Source: Bacteroidia bacterium (GTDB lineage Bacteria > Bacteroidota > Bacteroidia > Flavobacteriales > Flavobacteriaceae). Taken from it: a stretch of 64,000 bases of DNA. The DNA lies in assembly GCA_030430385.1 (NCBI GenBank), contig JAUIFO010000001.1, positions 310,001-374,000 on the forward strand, written 5' to 3'. Below, piece after piece: positions 27,752 through 36,750 of this stretch. The notes below the pieces were generated by a model. That model made no database searches. It was not told where the DNA came from and worked only from the letters and a program-made list of their open reading frames with translations. Position 1 is the stretch's first letter, and each line of letters opens with the position of its first letter. The position numbers and the translations under genes are program-made.

Positions 27752-27759
27752 TAATTTTG
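27752..27759 (+). promoter_or_regulatory. candidate -7 box for the restriction operon
   Basis: TAATTTTG matches TAnnTTTG and would start transcription near 27766, about 25 nt before the hsdM1 ATG. No convincing -33 TTTG is seen at the right spacing. The surrounding region is extremely AT-rich, so a chance match is possible. A small palindrome ATTTAAT-A-ATTAAAT lies at 27731-27745. Confidence 0.3.
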
Positions 27760-27790
27760 TACGACAATTAAAATATTTGTGCGTTTTTAA

Positions 27791-29272
27791 ATGAATAAAA
27801 ATATATTAACCTTATCACAGCTTGAACAATATTTGTCAAAAGCAACTTGGATTTTAAAAGGTCCAGTTGATGCTTCAGATTTTAAAGTATATATTTTTCC
27901 ATTACTTTTTTTTAAACGGTTATCCGATGTGTACGATGAAGAATACCAACAAGCTTTAGAAGAGTCTGATGGAGATGTAGAGTATGCATCATTACCAGAA
28001 TTTCATAGGTTTGAAATTCCTGATGGATGCCACTGGAAAGACGTTAGAGAAACAACTGCTAATGTTGGTTTAACAATAGAAAAAGCCCTTCGTGGAATAG
28101 AACAAGCTAATCAAGAATCACTTTATGGGATTTTTGGTGATGCACAATGGAGCAACAAAAATAAGTTGTCAGATAGATTGTTAGTCGATTTAATTGAGCA
28201 TTTTTCACAATACAACTTATCAAACTCATTAGTTGATCCTGATATTTTAGGAAATGCTTATGAATATTTAATCAAACACTTTGCAGATTTAACCAATAAA
28301 AAAGCGGGAGAGTTTTATACACCGCGTTCTGTGGTGCATTTATTAGGGTTGATATTAGATCCGCACCAAGGTGAATCCATTTATGATCCTGCATGTGGAA
28401 CAGGAGGTATGTTATTAGAATGTGTAGATCATCTTAAAGACAACAACGAAGATTACCGTACGCTTAAATTATACGGTCAAGAAAAAAACCTAACATCTAG
28501 TTCCATTGCAAGAATGAATATGTTTTTGCATGGTATTGAAGATTTCCATATTGCGAGAGGTGATACCTTGAGAAATCCAGCATTCTTTTCTGCCGATGGT
28601 TTAAAAACCTTTGATTGTGTGATTGCCAACCCTCCATTTTCTTTAAAACAATGGGGAGCAGAGAACTGGGTAAACGACCCTTATGGGAGAAATATTGCAG
28701 GTGTGCCACCAAAAGGAAATGGAGATATGGCTTGGGTGCAGCACATGATTAAATCTATGAACAGCACTGGACGAATGGCAGTTGTATTACCTCATGGCGC
28801 CTTATTTAGAAAAGGTGCAGAAGGTAAAATCAGAAAAAAATTGTTGGAAGACGATTTACTGGAAGCTGTTATAGGTTTAGGGCCTAATATTTTTTATGGT
28901 ACACAATTAGCGGCTTGCGTCATGGTGTTCAAACAAAATAAGGACGCTGCTAAAAAAGATAACGTTTTATTTATAGATGCCTCAGATCAGGTTAGGGTTG
29001 GTAGAGCACAGAACTTCCTGGAGCCAGAACATGTTAATCAGATTTTTACTTGGTATGAAGATTTTAAAGATGTTGAGAATTATGTAAAAGTGACTTCTAT
29101 GCGAGATTTAGAAGAAAACGATTTCAATCTTAACATCCCATTATATGTCGAAAAGATTATTGAAGATAATTTACCAAGCGTTGAGGAGGCTTTGGCAGAT
29201 TTAAAAACCGCTTGGATTGAAAGCCAAAACGCAGAAGAGACGTTTAAAGCCATTCTAAAAGAGTTTATATAA
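27791..29272 (+). CDS. hsdM: type I restriction-modification methyltransferase subunit HsdM, first copy
   Basis: The 493-residue protein has the HsdM N-terminal helical domain ('LSQLEQYLSKATWILKGPVD', 'YIFPLLFFKRLSDVYDEEY') and an N6-adenine methyltransferase core with SAM motif 'DPACGTGGML' (about residue 200) and catalytic 'IANPPFSLKQWG' (about residue 280). Both key motifs are intact. HsdM with HsdS methylates adenines at the recognition site to protect host DNA. This is the first gene of the operon and ends 3 nt before the AlbA_2 gene. It is clearly paralogous to the second HsdM at 30959 but not nearly identical. Confidence 0.96.
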   Translation: MNKNILTLSQLEQYLSKATWILKGPVDASDFKVYIFPLLFFKRLSDVYDEEYQQALEESDGDVEYASLPEFHRFEIPDGCHWKDVRETTANVGLTIEKALRGIEQANQESLYGIFGDAQWSNKNKLSDRLLVDLIEHFSQYNLSNSLVDPDILGNAYEYLIKHFADLTNKKAGEFYTPRSVVHLLGLILDPHQGESIYDPACGTGGMLLECVDHLKDNNEDYRTLKLYGQEKNLTSSSIARMNMFLHGIEDFHIARGDTLRNPAFFSADGLKTFDCVIANPPFSLKQWGAENWVNDPYGRNIAGVPPKGNGDMAWVQHMIKSMNSTGRMAVVLPHGALFRKGAEGKIRKKLLEDDLLEAVIGLGPNIFYGTQLAACVMVFKQNKDAAKKDNVLFIDASDQVRVGRAQNFLEPEHVNQIFTWYEDFKDVENYVKVTSMRDLEENDFNLNIPLYVEKIIEDNLPSVEEALADLKTAWIESQNAEETFKAILKEFI

Positions 29273-29275
29273 TTA

Positions 29276-30955
29276 ATGAAAACTGAAGAACTACAAAGCA
29301 TTCTAAACAAAGGTGAAGGTACTACTATAGAGTATAAAATTGCTCAAGGTGGTGTTCCAGCATCTTTGTACGAAACTGTTGTAAGTTTTAGTAATACAGA
29401 TGGTGGTGTTATTATTTTAGGAGCTAATAATGATGGTGAAGTTCTTGGTATTGATGATGTAGATGTTCCAAATTATCTTCAAGATATTGTAACCAATTTA
29501 AATAATAATCAGTGTGTTAATCCACCTTTATATCTTCAGCCAATTTCTATTAGTCATCCAGATGGCAATTTAATTATCATAAGAGTTCCTGTGTCGTCTC
29601 AATTACATGATCATGCAGAGCGAATTTATTTCCGGTCAGAAGATAGTGATCAGGATATTACAGATAATCAAAATAAAATTTCCGAAATCTATTTCCAAAA
29701 ACGAGAGTACTTTTCAGAAAGTACTATTTATCCATTTTTAAAAATCGAGGACCTAGATCCGGAACTGTTCCAAAAAGCTAGAGCAATTATTAAAACGGTT
29801 AATAGCACACATCCTTGGTTGCAAATGAGTGATGAAGAGATGTTGGCATCTGCTTCGCTTTATCGAACAGATTATAAAACCGGAGAACAAGGATTTACAC
29901 TTGCGGCTGCTTTAATTTTTGGCAAAGATAAAACGATAGCAAACGTATTACCAGGTTACAAAGTAGATGCCTTGGTTCGAATAGAAAATCAAGATCGATA
30001 TGATGATAGGTTACTGTTAAGAACCAATCTTATTGATACCTATATACAGTTGCTAGATTTTGTTAAAAAGCATTTAGATGAAAAGTTTTTTACAGAAGAT
30101 GGACAGCGTAAAGATTTAAGAGAACTTATTTTTAGAGAGGTTATTGGTAACGTTATTGTACATAGAGAATATACCAATGCGCATTCGTCCGAATTAATTA
30201 TTTATAAGGACCAGGTTGTGGTCACCAATCCAAATAAAGCTTTGTTTCATGGGCCACTGGACCTGGACCAATTTAATCCGTATCCTAAAAACCCAAATAT
30301 TAGAAAGTTCTTTACTGCTTTTGGTTGGACAGACGAGTTAGGATCTGGTGTGAGAAACACCAAAAAGTACTTAAATAGTTATGTGCCTGGAGCAAAACCG
30401 GTTTTTATTGAGAACGATATATTTACTACCCAAATTCCTTTAGTGAATATTACATTACATAAGTATCATAAGGAATTGGTTGGTTGGTTTGATTTTTCTG
30501 ATGAAATAAGCGATTATTTAGACAGGAATTTAATTCAAATACCACTGCCTACAGATTTAAACGAAGCCAATTGGGAAACCGTTTTGTTATGTTTGGTACC
30601 AAGCTGGACTCAAAATGGTACCAAGTTAGATGCTCTTGGTTGGCCTAAAAATCAGGTGTTTACAGAAGAAGCTATTAAAAAGGTGCCAAGCTGGACTCAA
30701 AATGGTGCCAAGTTATTGCATCGAAAAACCAGCTACCTCATACGAATATTATTATTAACCCTAGAACCTATAGCTTTAGACGATTTAATGAACAGAATGA
30801 CGTATTCTAATAGACAAACCTTTAGAGAAAATTACTTACTGCCATTGCAAGAAGTTGGTTTTGTGAATATGACCATACCAGAAACACCAAATTCACCCAA
30901 CCAAAAATATATAGTAACCGAAAAAGGCAGGCAATTTTTAACTGCTAGATTATAA
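29276..30955 (+). CDS. AlbA_2 DNA-binding / HATPase-like accessory protein in the type I operon
   Basis: The 559-residue protein starts with an AlbA_2 (Schlafen-related) domain ('GEGTTIEYKIAQGGVPASLY', 'SNTDGGVIILGANNDGEVLG', about residues 10-130). A COG2865-like ATP-binding segment follows ('LRELIFREVIGNVIVHREY', 'GWTDELGSGVRNTKKYL', about residues 280-370). The C-terminal part carries a duplicated 'VPSWTQNG(T/A)KL' motif encoded by two 33-nt repeats (30596-30628 and 30683-30715, two differences), then a winged-helix-like end. Related genes (mlo type) are known between hsdM and hsdS in some Campylobacter type I loci. A regulatory or defence role is inferred. Junctions of 3 nt on both sides point to cotranscription. 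Confidence 0.82.
   Translation: MKTEELQSILNKGEGTTIEYKIAQGGVPASLYETVVSFSNTDGGVIILGANNDGEVLGIDDVDVPNYLQDIVTNLNNNQCVNPPLYLQPISISHPDGNLIIIRVPVSSQLHDHAERIYFRSEDSDQDITDNQNKISEIYFQKREYFSESTIYPFLKIEDLDPELFQKARAIIKTVNSTHPWLQMSDEEMLASASLYRTDYKTGEQGFTLAAALIFGKDKTIANVLPGYKVDALVRIENQDRYDDRLLLRTNLIDTYIQLLDFVKKHLDEKFFTEDGQRKDLRELIFREVIGNVIVHREYTNAHSSELIIYKDQVVVTNPNKALFHGPLDLDQFNPYPKNPNIRKFFTAFGWTDELGSGVRNTKKYLNSYVPGAKPVFIENDIFTTQIPLVNITLHKYHKELVGWFDFSDEISDYLDRNLIQIPLPTDLNEANWETVLLCLVPSWTQNGTKLDALGWPKNQVFTEEAIKKVPSWTQNGAKLLHRKTSYLIRILLLTLEPIALDDLMNRMTYSNRQTFRENYLLPLQEVGFVNMTIPETPNSPNQKYIVTEKGRQFLTARL
30596..30715 (+). repeat. two 33-nt direct repeats inside the AlbA_2 gene
   Basis: Units at 30596-30628 and 30683-30715 differ at only two bases and encode VPSWTQNGTKL and VPSWTQNGAKL. 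They start 87 nt (29 codons) apart, in frame. The similarity at the DNA level suggests a recent or maintained duplication that can vary in copy number without a frameshift. Confidence 0.8.
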
Positions 30956-30958
30956 CCT

Positions 30959-32425
30959 ATGACCCAACAAGAACTAGAAAAATACCTTTGGGGTGCGGCG
31001 ACCTCATTACGAGGCACCATAGATGCAGGTGATTATAAACAATACATCTTTCCGTTATTGTTTTACAAGCGCATTTGTGATGTCTATGATGAAGAGTTTG
31101 AAAAAGCACTAGAAGAAAGCGATGGCGATTTGGAATATGCTGCATTTGCAGAGCATCATCATTTTATAGTACCCGAAACCGCACACTGGCAAACCGTTCG
31201 CGAAACCACAGTAAATGTTGGTGTGGCCATACAAGACGCCATGCGTGCCATAGAAAAAGCCAACCCAGAAACCCTTTACGGTATTTTTGGCGATGCGTCT
31301 TGGACCAACAAAAACCGATTAAGCGATGCCACGCTTACCAACCTCATAGAGCATTTCTCACAGCACAAGCTTAATTTGCAAAATGTACCAGACGACCAAT
31401 TAGGGAACGCCTACGAGTATTTAATAAAAGAATTTGCAGACGACTCTGGACACACCGCAGCAGAGTTTTACACCAACCGAACCGTTGTAAAACTTATGAC
31501 CATGATTATGGACCCAAAGCCTGGTGAAAGCGTGTACGACCCAACCTGCGGTTCTGGTGGCTTACTCTTAAACTGCGCCTTACATTTAAAAGACGAAGGT
31601 AAGGAATACCGAACCCTAAAATTATATGGCCAGGAAATAAACTTGATTACCAGTGCCATTGCACGTATGAACATGTTTATGCATGGCATAGAAGAGTTTA
31701 GCATTGCACGTGGCGATACCTTGGCGCAACCCGCTTTTTTAGAAAACGATACCCTAAAAACCTTTAACGTGATTCTGGCCAACCCACCATACAGCATAAA
31801 AGCTTGGGACCGCAAAAGTTTTGAAAAGGACCCTTTTGGCCGAAACCTTTGGGGCACACCACCACAAGGCTGTGCCGATTATGCGTTTCAACAGCATATA
31901 CAGAAAAGTTTAGATGCTGAAAATGGGCGCTCTATTTCACTTTGGCCACATGGTGTTTTGTTTAGAGATAAAGAAGCCGATTTACGAAAAAAAATGATTA
32001 AAGAAGATTTGGTAGAATGTGTCATTGGTTTAGGTCCTAACTTGTTTTACAACTCACCAATGGAAGCTTGTCTTTTGATTACTAAAACAAATAAAGAAGA
32101 AAGTAAAAAAGGAAAAATCCTGTTTATAAATGCTGTTGATGAAGTGAAGCAAGAAAAAACCATGGGTTTTCTGGAAGATAGACATATCAACAAAATATTT
32201 AAAGCTTATCAGGATTTTACAAACAAGGAGAATTTTTCTGCTGTAATGACTATTGAAGAAGTATTAGCTAATGATGGGAATATGTCTATTAGCTTATATG
32301 TAAGAACCCAAGAGTTAAGTATGGAAACTGAAGTAAATTTTGAAGGTGCTTATAAGAATTGGGAAGATTCTTCAAAACAGTTGAAAAAATCAATGACTGA
32401 ACTTTTTGAAATACTTGATAATTAA
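30959..32425 (+). CDS. hsdM: type I restriction-modification methyltransferase subunit HsdM, second copy
   Basis: The 488-residue protein shares the whole layout of the first HsdM ('YIFPLLFYKRICDVYDEEF', SAM motif 'DPTCGSGGLL' near residue 194, catalytic 'LANPPYSIKAWD' near 275), so it looks active. The C-terminal tail ('NFEGAYKNWEDSSKQLKKSM') differs from the first copy. Base usage changes inside the gene: up to about 31,920 it is rich in C-ending codons, afterwards it is AT-rich like the neighbours. Its TAA shares one base with the ATG of hsdS, so this copy is translationally coupled to the specificity gene. Confidence 0.95.
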   Translation: MTQQELEKYLWGAATSLRGTIDAGDYKQYIFPLLFYKRICDVYDEEFEKALEESDGDLEYAAFAEHHHFIVPETAHWQTVRETTVNVGVAIQDAMRAIEKANPETLYGIFGDASWTNKNRLSDATLTNLIEHFSQHKLNLQNVPDDQLGNAYEYLIKEFADDSGHTAAEFYTNRTVVKLMTMIMDPKPGESVYDPTCGSGGLLLNCALHLKDEGKEYRTLKLYGQEINLITSAIARMNMFMHGIEEFSIARGDTLAQPAFLENDTLKTFNVILANPPYSIKAWDRKSFEKDPFGRNLWGTPPQGCADYAFQQHIQKSLDAENGRSISLWPHGVLFRDKEADLRKKMIKEDLVECVIGLGPNLFYNSPMEACLLITKTNKEESKKGKILFINAVDEVKQEKTMGFLEDRHINKIFKAYQDFTNKENFSAVMTIEEVLANDGNMSISLYVRTQELSMETEVNFEGAYKNWEDSSKQLKKSMTELFEILDN

Positions 32426-33594
32426 TGGAGGAAGTATTGGATAAGAAAATAGAAATAGATAAATCAAATTGGCAACTAGTCAAATTTGGAGATGTCGTTT
32501 TTGAACCAAAGGAGTCTACTAAAGATCCAATTGCAGATAATATTGAACATGTTGTTGGTTTAGAGCACATTACAAGTGAAGACATCCATTTAAGAAATTC
32601 TGCCTCAATAGAAGAAAGCACCACATTTACAAAGAAATTTGATATAGATGATGTGTTATTTGGAAGAAGAAGAGCCTATTTAAAAAAAGCCGCTCAAGCC
32701 AAATTTAGTGGTATTTGTTCTGGTGATATAACGGTTTTTAGAGCAAAAGATAATTTATTACCAGAATTATTGCCTTTTATTGTAAATAACGATAAGTTCT
32801 TTGATTATGCGATAAAACATTCTGCTGGAGGATTATCACCGCGTGTGAAATTTAAAGACCTTGCCACCTACGAATTCCTATTACCACCCAAAGACCAACA
32901 AGCAAAACTCGCCAAACTACTTTGGGCTATGGATGCGGTTGTTGAGAGGGAGAATGAGGTTTTAGAAAGGATTGAATTATTAAAAAAATCAGAACTTAAG
33001 AAAGTATTCAAATTAGGAACTGGCAATAATAGACTATCAAAATTGAAAGATATATGTAATGTTTCATCTGGGAGTACAGCACCACAAGGCGATATGTATT
33101 TCTATGAGGGGGAATTTCCTTTTATAAGGATGCAACATTTGAATGGACTTGAAGAGGATAAATATCCTGTAAATTTTGATTTAATTAATTTAAAAGCAAT
33201 TGAAGAAAAGAGATTAAAATTATTTAAGAAAGGTTCTATACTATTAGCAAAAAGTGGTGAATCTATACGATCTGAGAAAAAAGCGATATTGAAAACGGAC
33301 TCTTATGTGGTCAATCATTTAGCTGTTTTGAATAATTATGATAGCCATATTATGAAAGAATTTTTATTCTACTTTTTTCAATACTTCAAATTAAGTTCCT
33401 TGATAAGTCAAACTACAACGCCATCAATTAGTTTAAGTGATTTAGGTAGAATAAAGATTCCAATATTTGAATTAGAACAACAAAAATATTTTATAAATAA
33501 GTTTGAACAAATAGATGAAAGTAAGTCTCAAATTAAATCCAAAATTTCAAGTTCCAAAGCCTTACAAAAGAGTTTAATTAATCAGGTGTTTTAG
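32425..33594 (+). CDS. hsdS: type I restriction-modification specificity subunit HsdS
   Basis: The 389-residue protein has two target recognition domains, each followed by a helical spacer. TRD1 spans about residues 14-150 ('NWQLVKFGDVVFEPKEST' to 'FKDLATYEFLLPPKDQQAKL') and its spacer is 'ERENEVLERIELLKKSELKK'. TRD2 spans about 198-360 ('RLSKLKDICNVSSGSTAPQG' to 'SLSDLGRIKIPIFELEQQ') with spacer 'FINKFEQIDESKSQIKSKIS'. Two TRDs predict a bipartite recognition sequence, which cannot be read from the sequence. There is one hsdS only, with no silent or inverted partner TRD nearby. It ends 3 nt before mcrB. Confidence 0.95.
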   Translation: MEEVLDKKIEIDKSNWQLVKFGDVVFEPKESTKDPIADNIEHVVGLEHITSEDIHLRNSASIEESTTFTKKFDIDDVLFGRRRAYLKKAAQAKFSGICSGDITVFRAKDNLLPELLPFIVNNDKFFDYAIKHSAGGLSPRVKFKDLATYEFLLPPKDQQAKLAKLLWAMDAVVERENEVLERIELLKKSELKKVFKLGTGNNRLSKLKDICNVSSGSTAPQGDMYFYEGEFPFIRMQHLNGLEEDKYPVNFDLINLKAIEEKRLKLFKKGSILLAKSGESIRSEKKAILKTDSYVVNHLAVLNNYDSHIMKEFLFYFFQYFKLSSLISQTTTPSISLSDLGRIKIPIFELEQQKYFINKFEQIDESKSQIKSKISSSKALQKSLINQVF

Positions 33595-33597
33595 GGG

Positions 33598-35463
33598 ATG
33601 AATGTTTTTAAAATACAAATACGTGATGGTGGTACTGGTAAAAACTATGTAGAGGAGTGTTTAAAAGACAACCGTATAACCACTCATATAAATTTTGCTA
33701 AAGAACTTATAGAATCACTTAAACCAGGTGACATAGGTATTGTGCACAAAGGAAGTCAGGCAGTATGTTTGGTCAAGATAAAACATAAAATATTAGATCA
33801 AACAAAAATTACTGGCAGGTCTTTTGGTCATGATTTTAGAGTAAAAATCCTTCAATATTATAAAGATATTCCAAACGAGTTTTCGTTAAAAGCCCAAGGA
33901 TCAAATGTAGGTCATAATGGCACCTATACACTATGGTCTGAGATAACAGACAAACCTGTTTATAATTTTATTACTGGATGGTATAATATGATAAAAACAC
34001 ATATGAAAAAGCAAGATATAAAAACGGTTTTAGAATATAAAAAACAAATCATTCTACAAGGCCCACCAGGAACAGGTAAAACCTATACTGCTCTGGAGAT
34101 AGCAAAAGAATTAACAGATGTAGAAACCGTTAGTAACCCTAATGAGTTAGCAGATGCATTCTATAAAAATTTTAATGAGCAAGATCCTGTTATTCAAAAA
34201 GAACGTCAAGAACGTCAAGATTTAAGAGCAAAGTTTTTACACCGTTTCCCAAAAGACAACTTACATAATCTTTCCTTAGAGGATTATTGCATAGGAACTG
34301 GAGAGCGTGATAACTTTTGCTGGTGGATAGAGCGTGGTTTGCAAACACTAGGCTATTACTTTCCTGGTAGTTCAAGATCATACCGTATTTACTGGTCTAA
34401 ATCTAACGAAGAGTATAATAAAAATGGCTCTTTAAAAGAAATAGAAGATGATGATGAGGCTATGAAAGTAGTTGCAGGCTACTTACACAAAATAGTAACT
34501 GAAGAAAACTATAAAGAAGGACAAAACTTTTTTGGACCAAGTTTTATTTTAAAACTTCTTAATACTTATTATCCAGAAAAATATGCGCCAATCAATGCTG
34601 TAAACTACATTAAAAACGCATTGGCACTATTTGGTATTGATACATCTAATTTAGATTTTGTTCAATTAAATCATCGCTTACTAAAATTGCATAATGATAA
34701 AAATGCTGCACATGGTTCTGATGTGAAACCGCACGAGTTTATGCGTTTTCTTGTAGAAAATTTTAATTTAAAGGAAGGTGAAAAAATAGATGCAGACAAA
34801 GTTGTGGTAAAGGGCGAATCTCAATTGATTCAATTTCATCCAGCCTATTCTTATGAAGACTTTGTACGTGGTATCGTTGCAGAGGTTTCAGACGGAAAAC
34901 CTGTATTTAATGTGAAGAATAAAATTCTAGCAGATTTTGCGGAAAAAGCATTAGACAATCCTAAAGCAAAATTTGTATTAATAATTGACGAAATTAATCG
35001 AGCTAATTTGCCATCTGTTTTGGGTGAGTTAATTTATGCTTTAGAATATCGTGGAAAACTAGTTAATACACCTTATGAGTTAGATGGCGAGAGAAGCATA
35101 AAATTACCAAATAATTTGTACATCATTGGAACTATGAATACAGCAGATCGCTCTGTTGGTCATATAGACTACGCTATAAGGCGTCGATTTTCTTTTATAG
35201 ATGTTTTGCCAAACGAAACATTAGTCCCAAATTTTGCTATAGAGGCATTTAATAAAGTAAGTAACCTTTTTGTTAAAGGTATATTAGCTTCAGATTTTAA
35301 GAAAGAAGATGTGCAAATAGGTCATAGTTATTTTATGGCTAACGATGAAAAGGAGCTCAATATAAAACTTAAGCACGAAGTGGTTCCAATTTTAAAAGAA
35401 TATATGAAAGATGGTGTCTTAAACGAAAAGGCAGAAGAAGTGGTAATCGAATTTTTAGGGTGA
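33598..35463 (+). CDS. mcrB: McrB-like AAA+ GTPase with large insert after the Walker A motif
   Basis: The 621-residue protein has an N-terminal region (1-125) that may be a PUA/EVE-like modified-base reader ('LKPGDIGIVHKGSQAVCLV'). The AAA+ module has Walker A 'LQGPPGTGKT' (155-162), the McrB-type 'IQFHPAYSYEDFVRGI' (411-426), Walker B 'VLIIDEINRAN' (460-470) and the McrB signature 'GTMNTADRSV' (511-520) with 'RRRF'. Between Walker A and the FHP motif lies an extra block of about 220 residues (180-400) with 'LSLEDYCIGTGERDNFCWWI'. McrB translocates DNA with GTP and drives McrC cleavage of modified DNA. It overlaps mcrC by 4 nt. Confidence 0.88.
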   Translation: MNVFKIQIRDGGTGKNYVEECLKDNRITTHINFAKELIESLKPGDIGIVHKGSQAVCLVKIKHKILDQTKITGRSFGHDFRVKILQYYKDIPNEFSLKAQGSNVGHNGTYTLWSEITDKPVYNFITGWYNMIKTHMKKQDIKTVLEYKKQIILQGPPGTGKTYTALEIAKELTDVETVSNPNELADAFYKNFNEQDPVIQKERQERQDLRAKFLHRFPKDNLHNLSLEDYCIGTGERDNFCWWIERGLQTLGYYFPGSSRSYRIYWSKSNEEYNKNGSLKEIEDDDEAMKVVAGYLHKIVTEENYKEGQNFFGPSFILKLLNTYYPEKYAPINAVNYIKNALALFGIDTSNLDFVQLNHRLLKLHNDKNAAHGSDVKPHEFMRFLVENFNLKEGEKIDADKVVVKGESQLIQFHPAYSYEDFVRGIVAEVSDGKPVFNVKNKILADFAEKALDNPKAKFVLIIDEINRANLPSVLGELIYALEYRGKLVNTPYELDGERSIKLPNNLYIIGTMNTADRSVGHIDYAIRRRFSFIDVLPNETLVPNFAIEAFNKVSNLFVKGILASDFKKEDVQIGHSYFMANDEKELNIKLKHEVVPILKEYMKDGVLNEKAEEVVIEFLG

Positions 35464-36743
35464 ACAAGAGCATTGAAATAATAAAGTTAGGAGAACACAA
35501 AGAAACGTATCTTTTGGAGGATAGCATTTCTGTGGAGCCCTATTATTTCAAAAATCAAAAAAACGGAAAATACGGTTCAAAAAACAAACCTTGTTTTAAG
35601 GTGTCCGAAAATGTTGTTAAATCACACTATTATATTGGTGTAGATTGGTTATCTGAAACAACTAATCGAGCTATTTATATCTCACCTAAGCTAAATAAAG
35701 ATGGTTTTGAGGTAGATTATTTAAAAATGCTTTTAACCTGTTTAAAAGACGATAAAATTTCCAAATATATAGGCAGTATTTATGAGATCAAAACTGACTC
35801 AAAACCTATTGAAATAGATCAATCTCTAGATTTATTGTCGCCATTATTGGTAATTCAATATCTAAATTTAGTAAAACAATTAGTCCAAAAGGGACTAAGA
35901 AAATCGTATTACCGTGAAGAAAAACAACTAAATGCAAGAGTTAAGGGTAAGTTATTGGTTTCAAGCACGCTAAAACATCATACGTTTAAAAACGAGTCTT
36001 TAAAAACAATATGTTCTTACGATACATTTGGATTAGATCATCCTGAAAACCAAATACTAAAAGCTGGTCTGCTGTTTGTAAAAAAGTATTTGAGTATGTT
36101 CCCTGAATATGTAGCTTTAGCTATAGATACATTACAGTATTGCTTACCAGCTTTCGAGGATGTAACTGTACCAAAAAATATTGCAACTTTTAAGAATTTT
36201 AAACCTTCACCTTTTTTTAGTCATTACAAAGCAGCGATAGAATTAGCTAAACTTATACTAAAACGTTACGGACATAACGTGAGATCTGTTGAAGCAACAA
36301 AAATTGAAACGCAACCATTCTGGATTAATATGCCTTTATTGTTTGAGCTTTATGCTTATACCGCTTTGCGGAAAATTTATAATGAAAAAATCCACTATCA
36401 ATACAAATCTAACTACCAAGAGCTAGATTTTTTATTAACTGAAGAAGGTTGTAAATATGTCATTGACACTAAATATAAGACTAAATATGGTAGAGATAAA
36501 TCTAACAAAGAAGATATTAGACAGCTGGCAGGTTATGCAAGAATGAATAAGATATATAATGAGTTAGGAATATCTACTAATCAAGTTATAGATTGTTTAA
36601 TTATTTATCCAATTCGAGATAGGGAAAATCAAAATAATGGAGTACTAACATTAGAAGATGTTAAGCCTATAAAAAATTATGTTGGCTTTTATAGCCTTGG
36701 TTTACATATACCATGTATTTTGTCTAAAATAGAACTAAATTGA
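35460..36743 (+). CDS. mcrC: McrC-like endonuclease subunit
   Basis: The 427-residue protein fits the McrC family: an N-terminal beta-rich part ('AIYISPKLNKDG'), a helical middle with 'LNARVKGKLLVSSTLK' and a C-terminal PD-(D/E)xK nuclease ('QELDFLL' and 'YVIDTKYKTKYG', about residues 320-340). It is the nuclease partner of the McrB-like GTPase. The start is a GTG at 35460 overlapping the mcrB stop as GTGA, a standard translational coupling. It ends 7 nt before the small unknown gene. The catalytic residues appear intact. Confidence 0.88.
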   Translation: MNKSIEIIKLGEHKETYLLEDSISVEPYYFKNQKNGKYGSKNKPCFKVSENVVKSHYYIGVDWLSETTNRAIYISPKLNKDGFEVDYLKMLLTCLKDDKISKYIGSIYEIKTDSKPIEIDQSLDLLSPLLVIQYLNLVKQLVQKGLRKSYYREEKQLNARVKGKLLVSSTLKHHTFKNESLKTICSYDTFGLDHPENQILKAGLLFVKKYLSMFPEYVALAIDTLQYCLPAFEDVTVPKNIATFKNFKPSPFFSHYKAAIELAKLILKRYGHNVRSVEATKIETQPFWINMPLLFELYAYTALRKIYNEKIHYQYKSNYQELDFLLTEEGCKYVIDTKYKTKYGRDKSNKEDIRQLAGYARMNKIYNELGISTNQVIDCLIIYPIRDRENQNNGVLTLEDVKPIKNYVGFYSLGLHIPCILSKIELN

Positions 36744-36750
36744 AACCATT

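Noticed and set aside
32425-33594. Phase-variable hsdS shufflon
   Set aside because: Only one hsdS is present and I saw no second recognition domain in either orientation, no recombinase and no simple-sequence tract in the gene.
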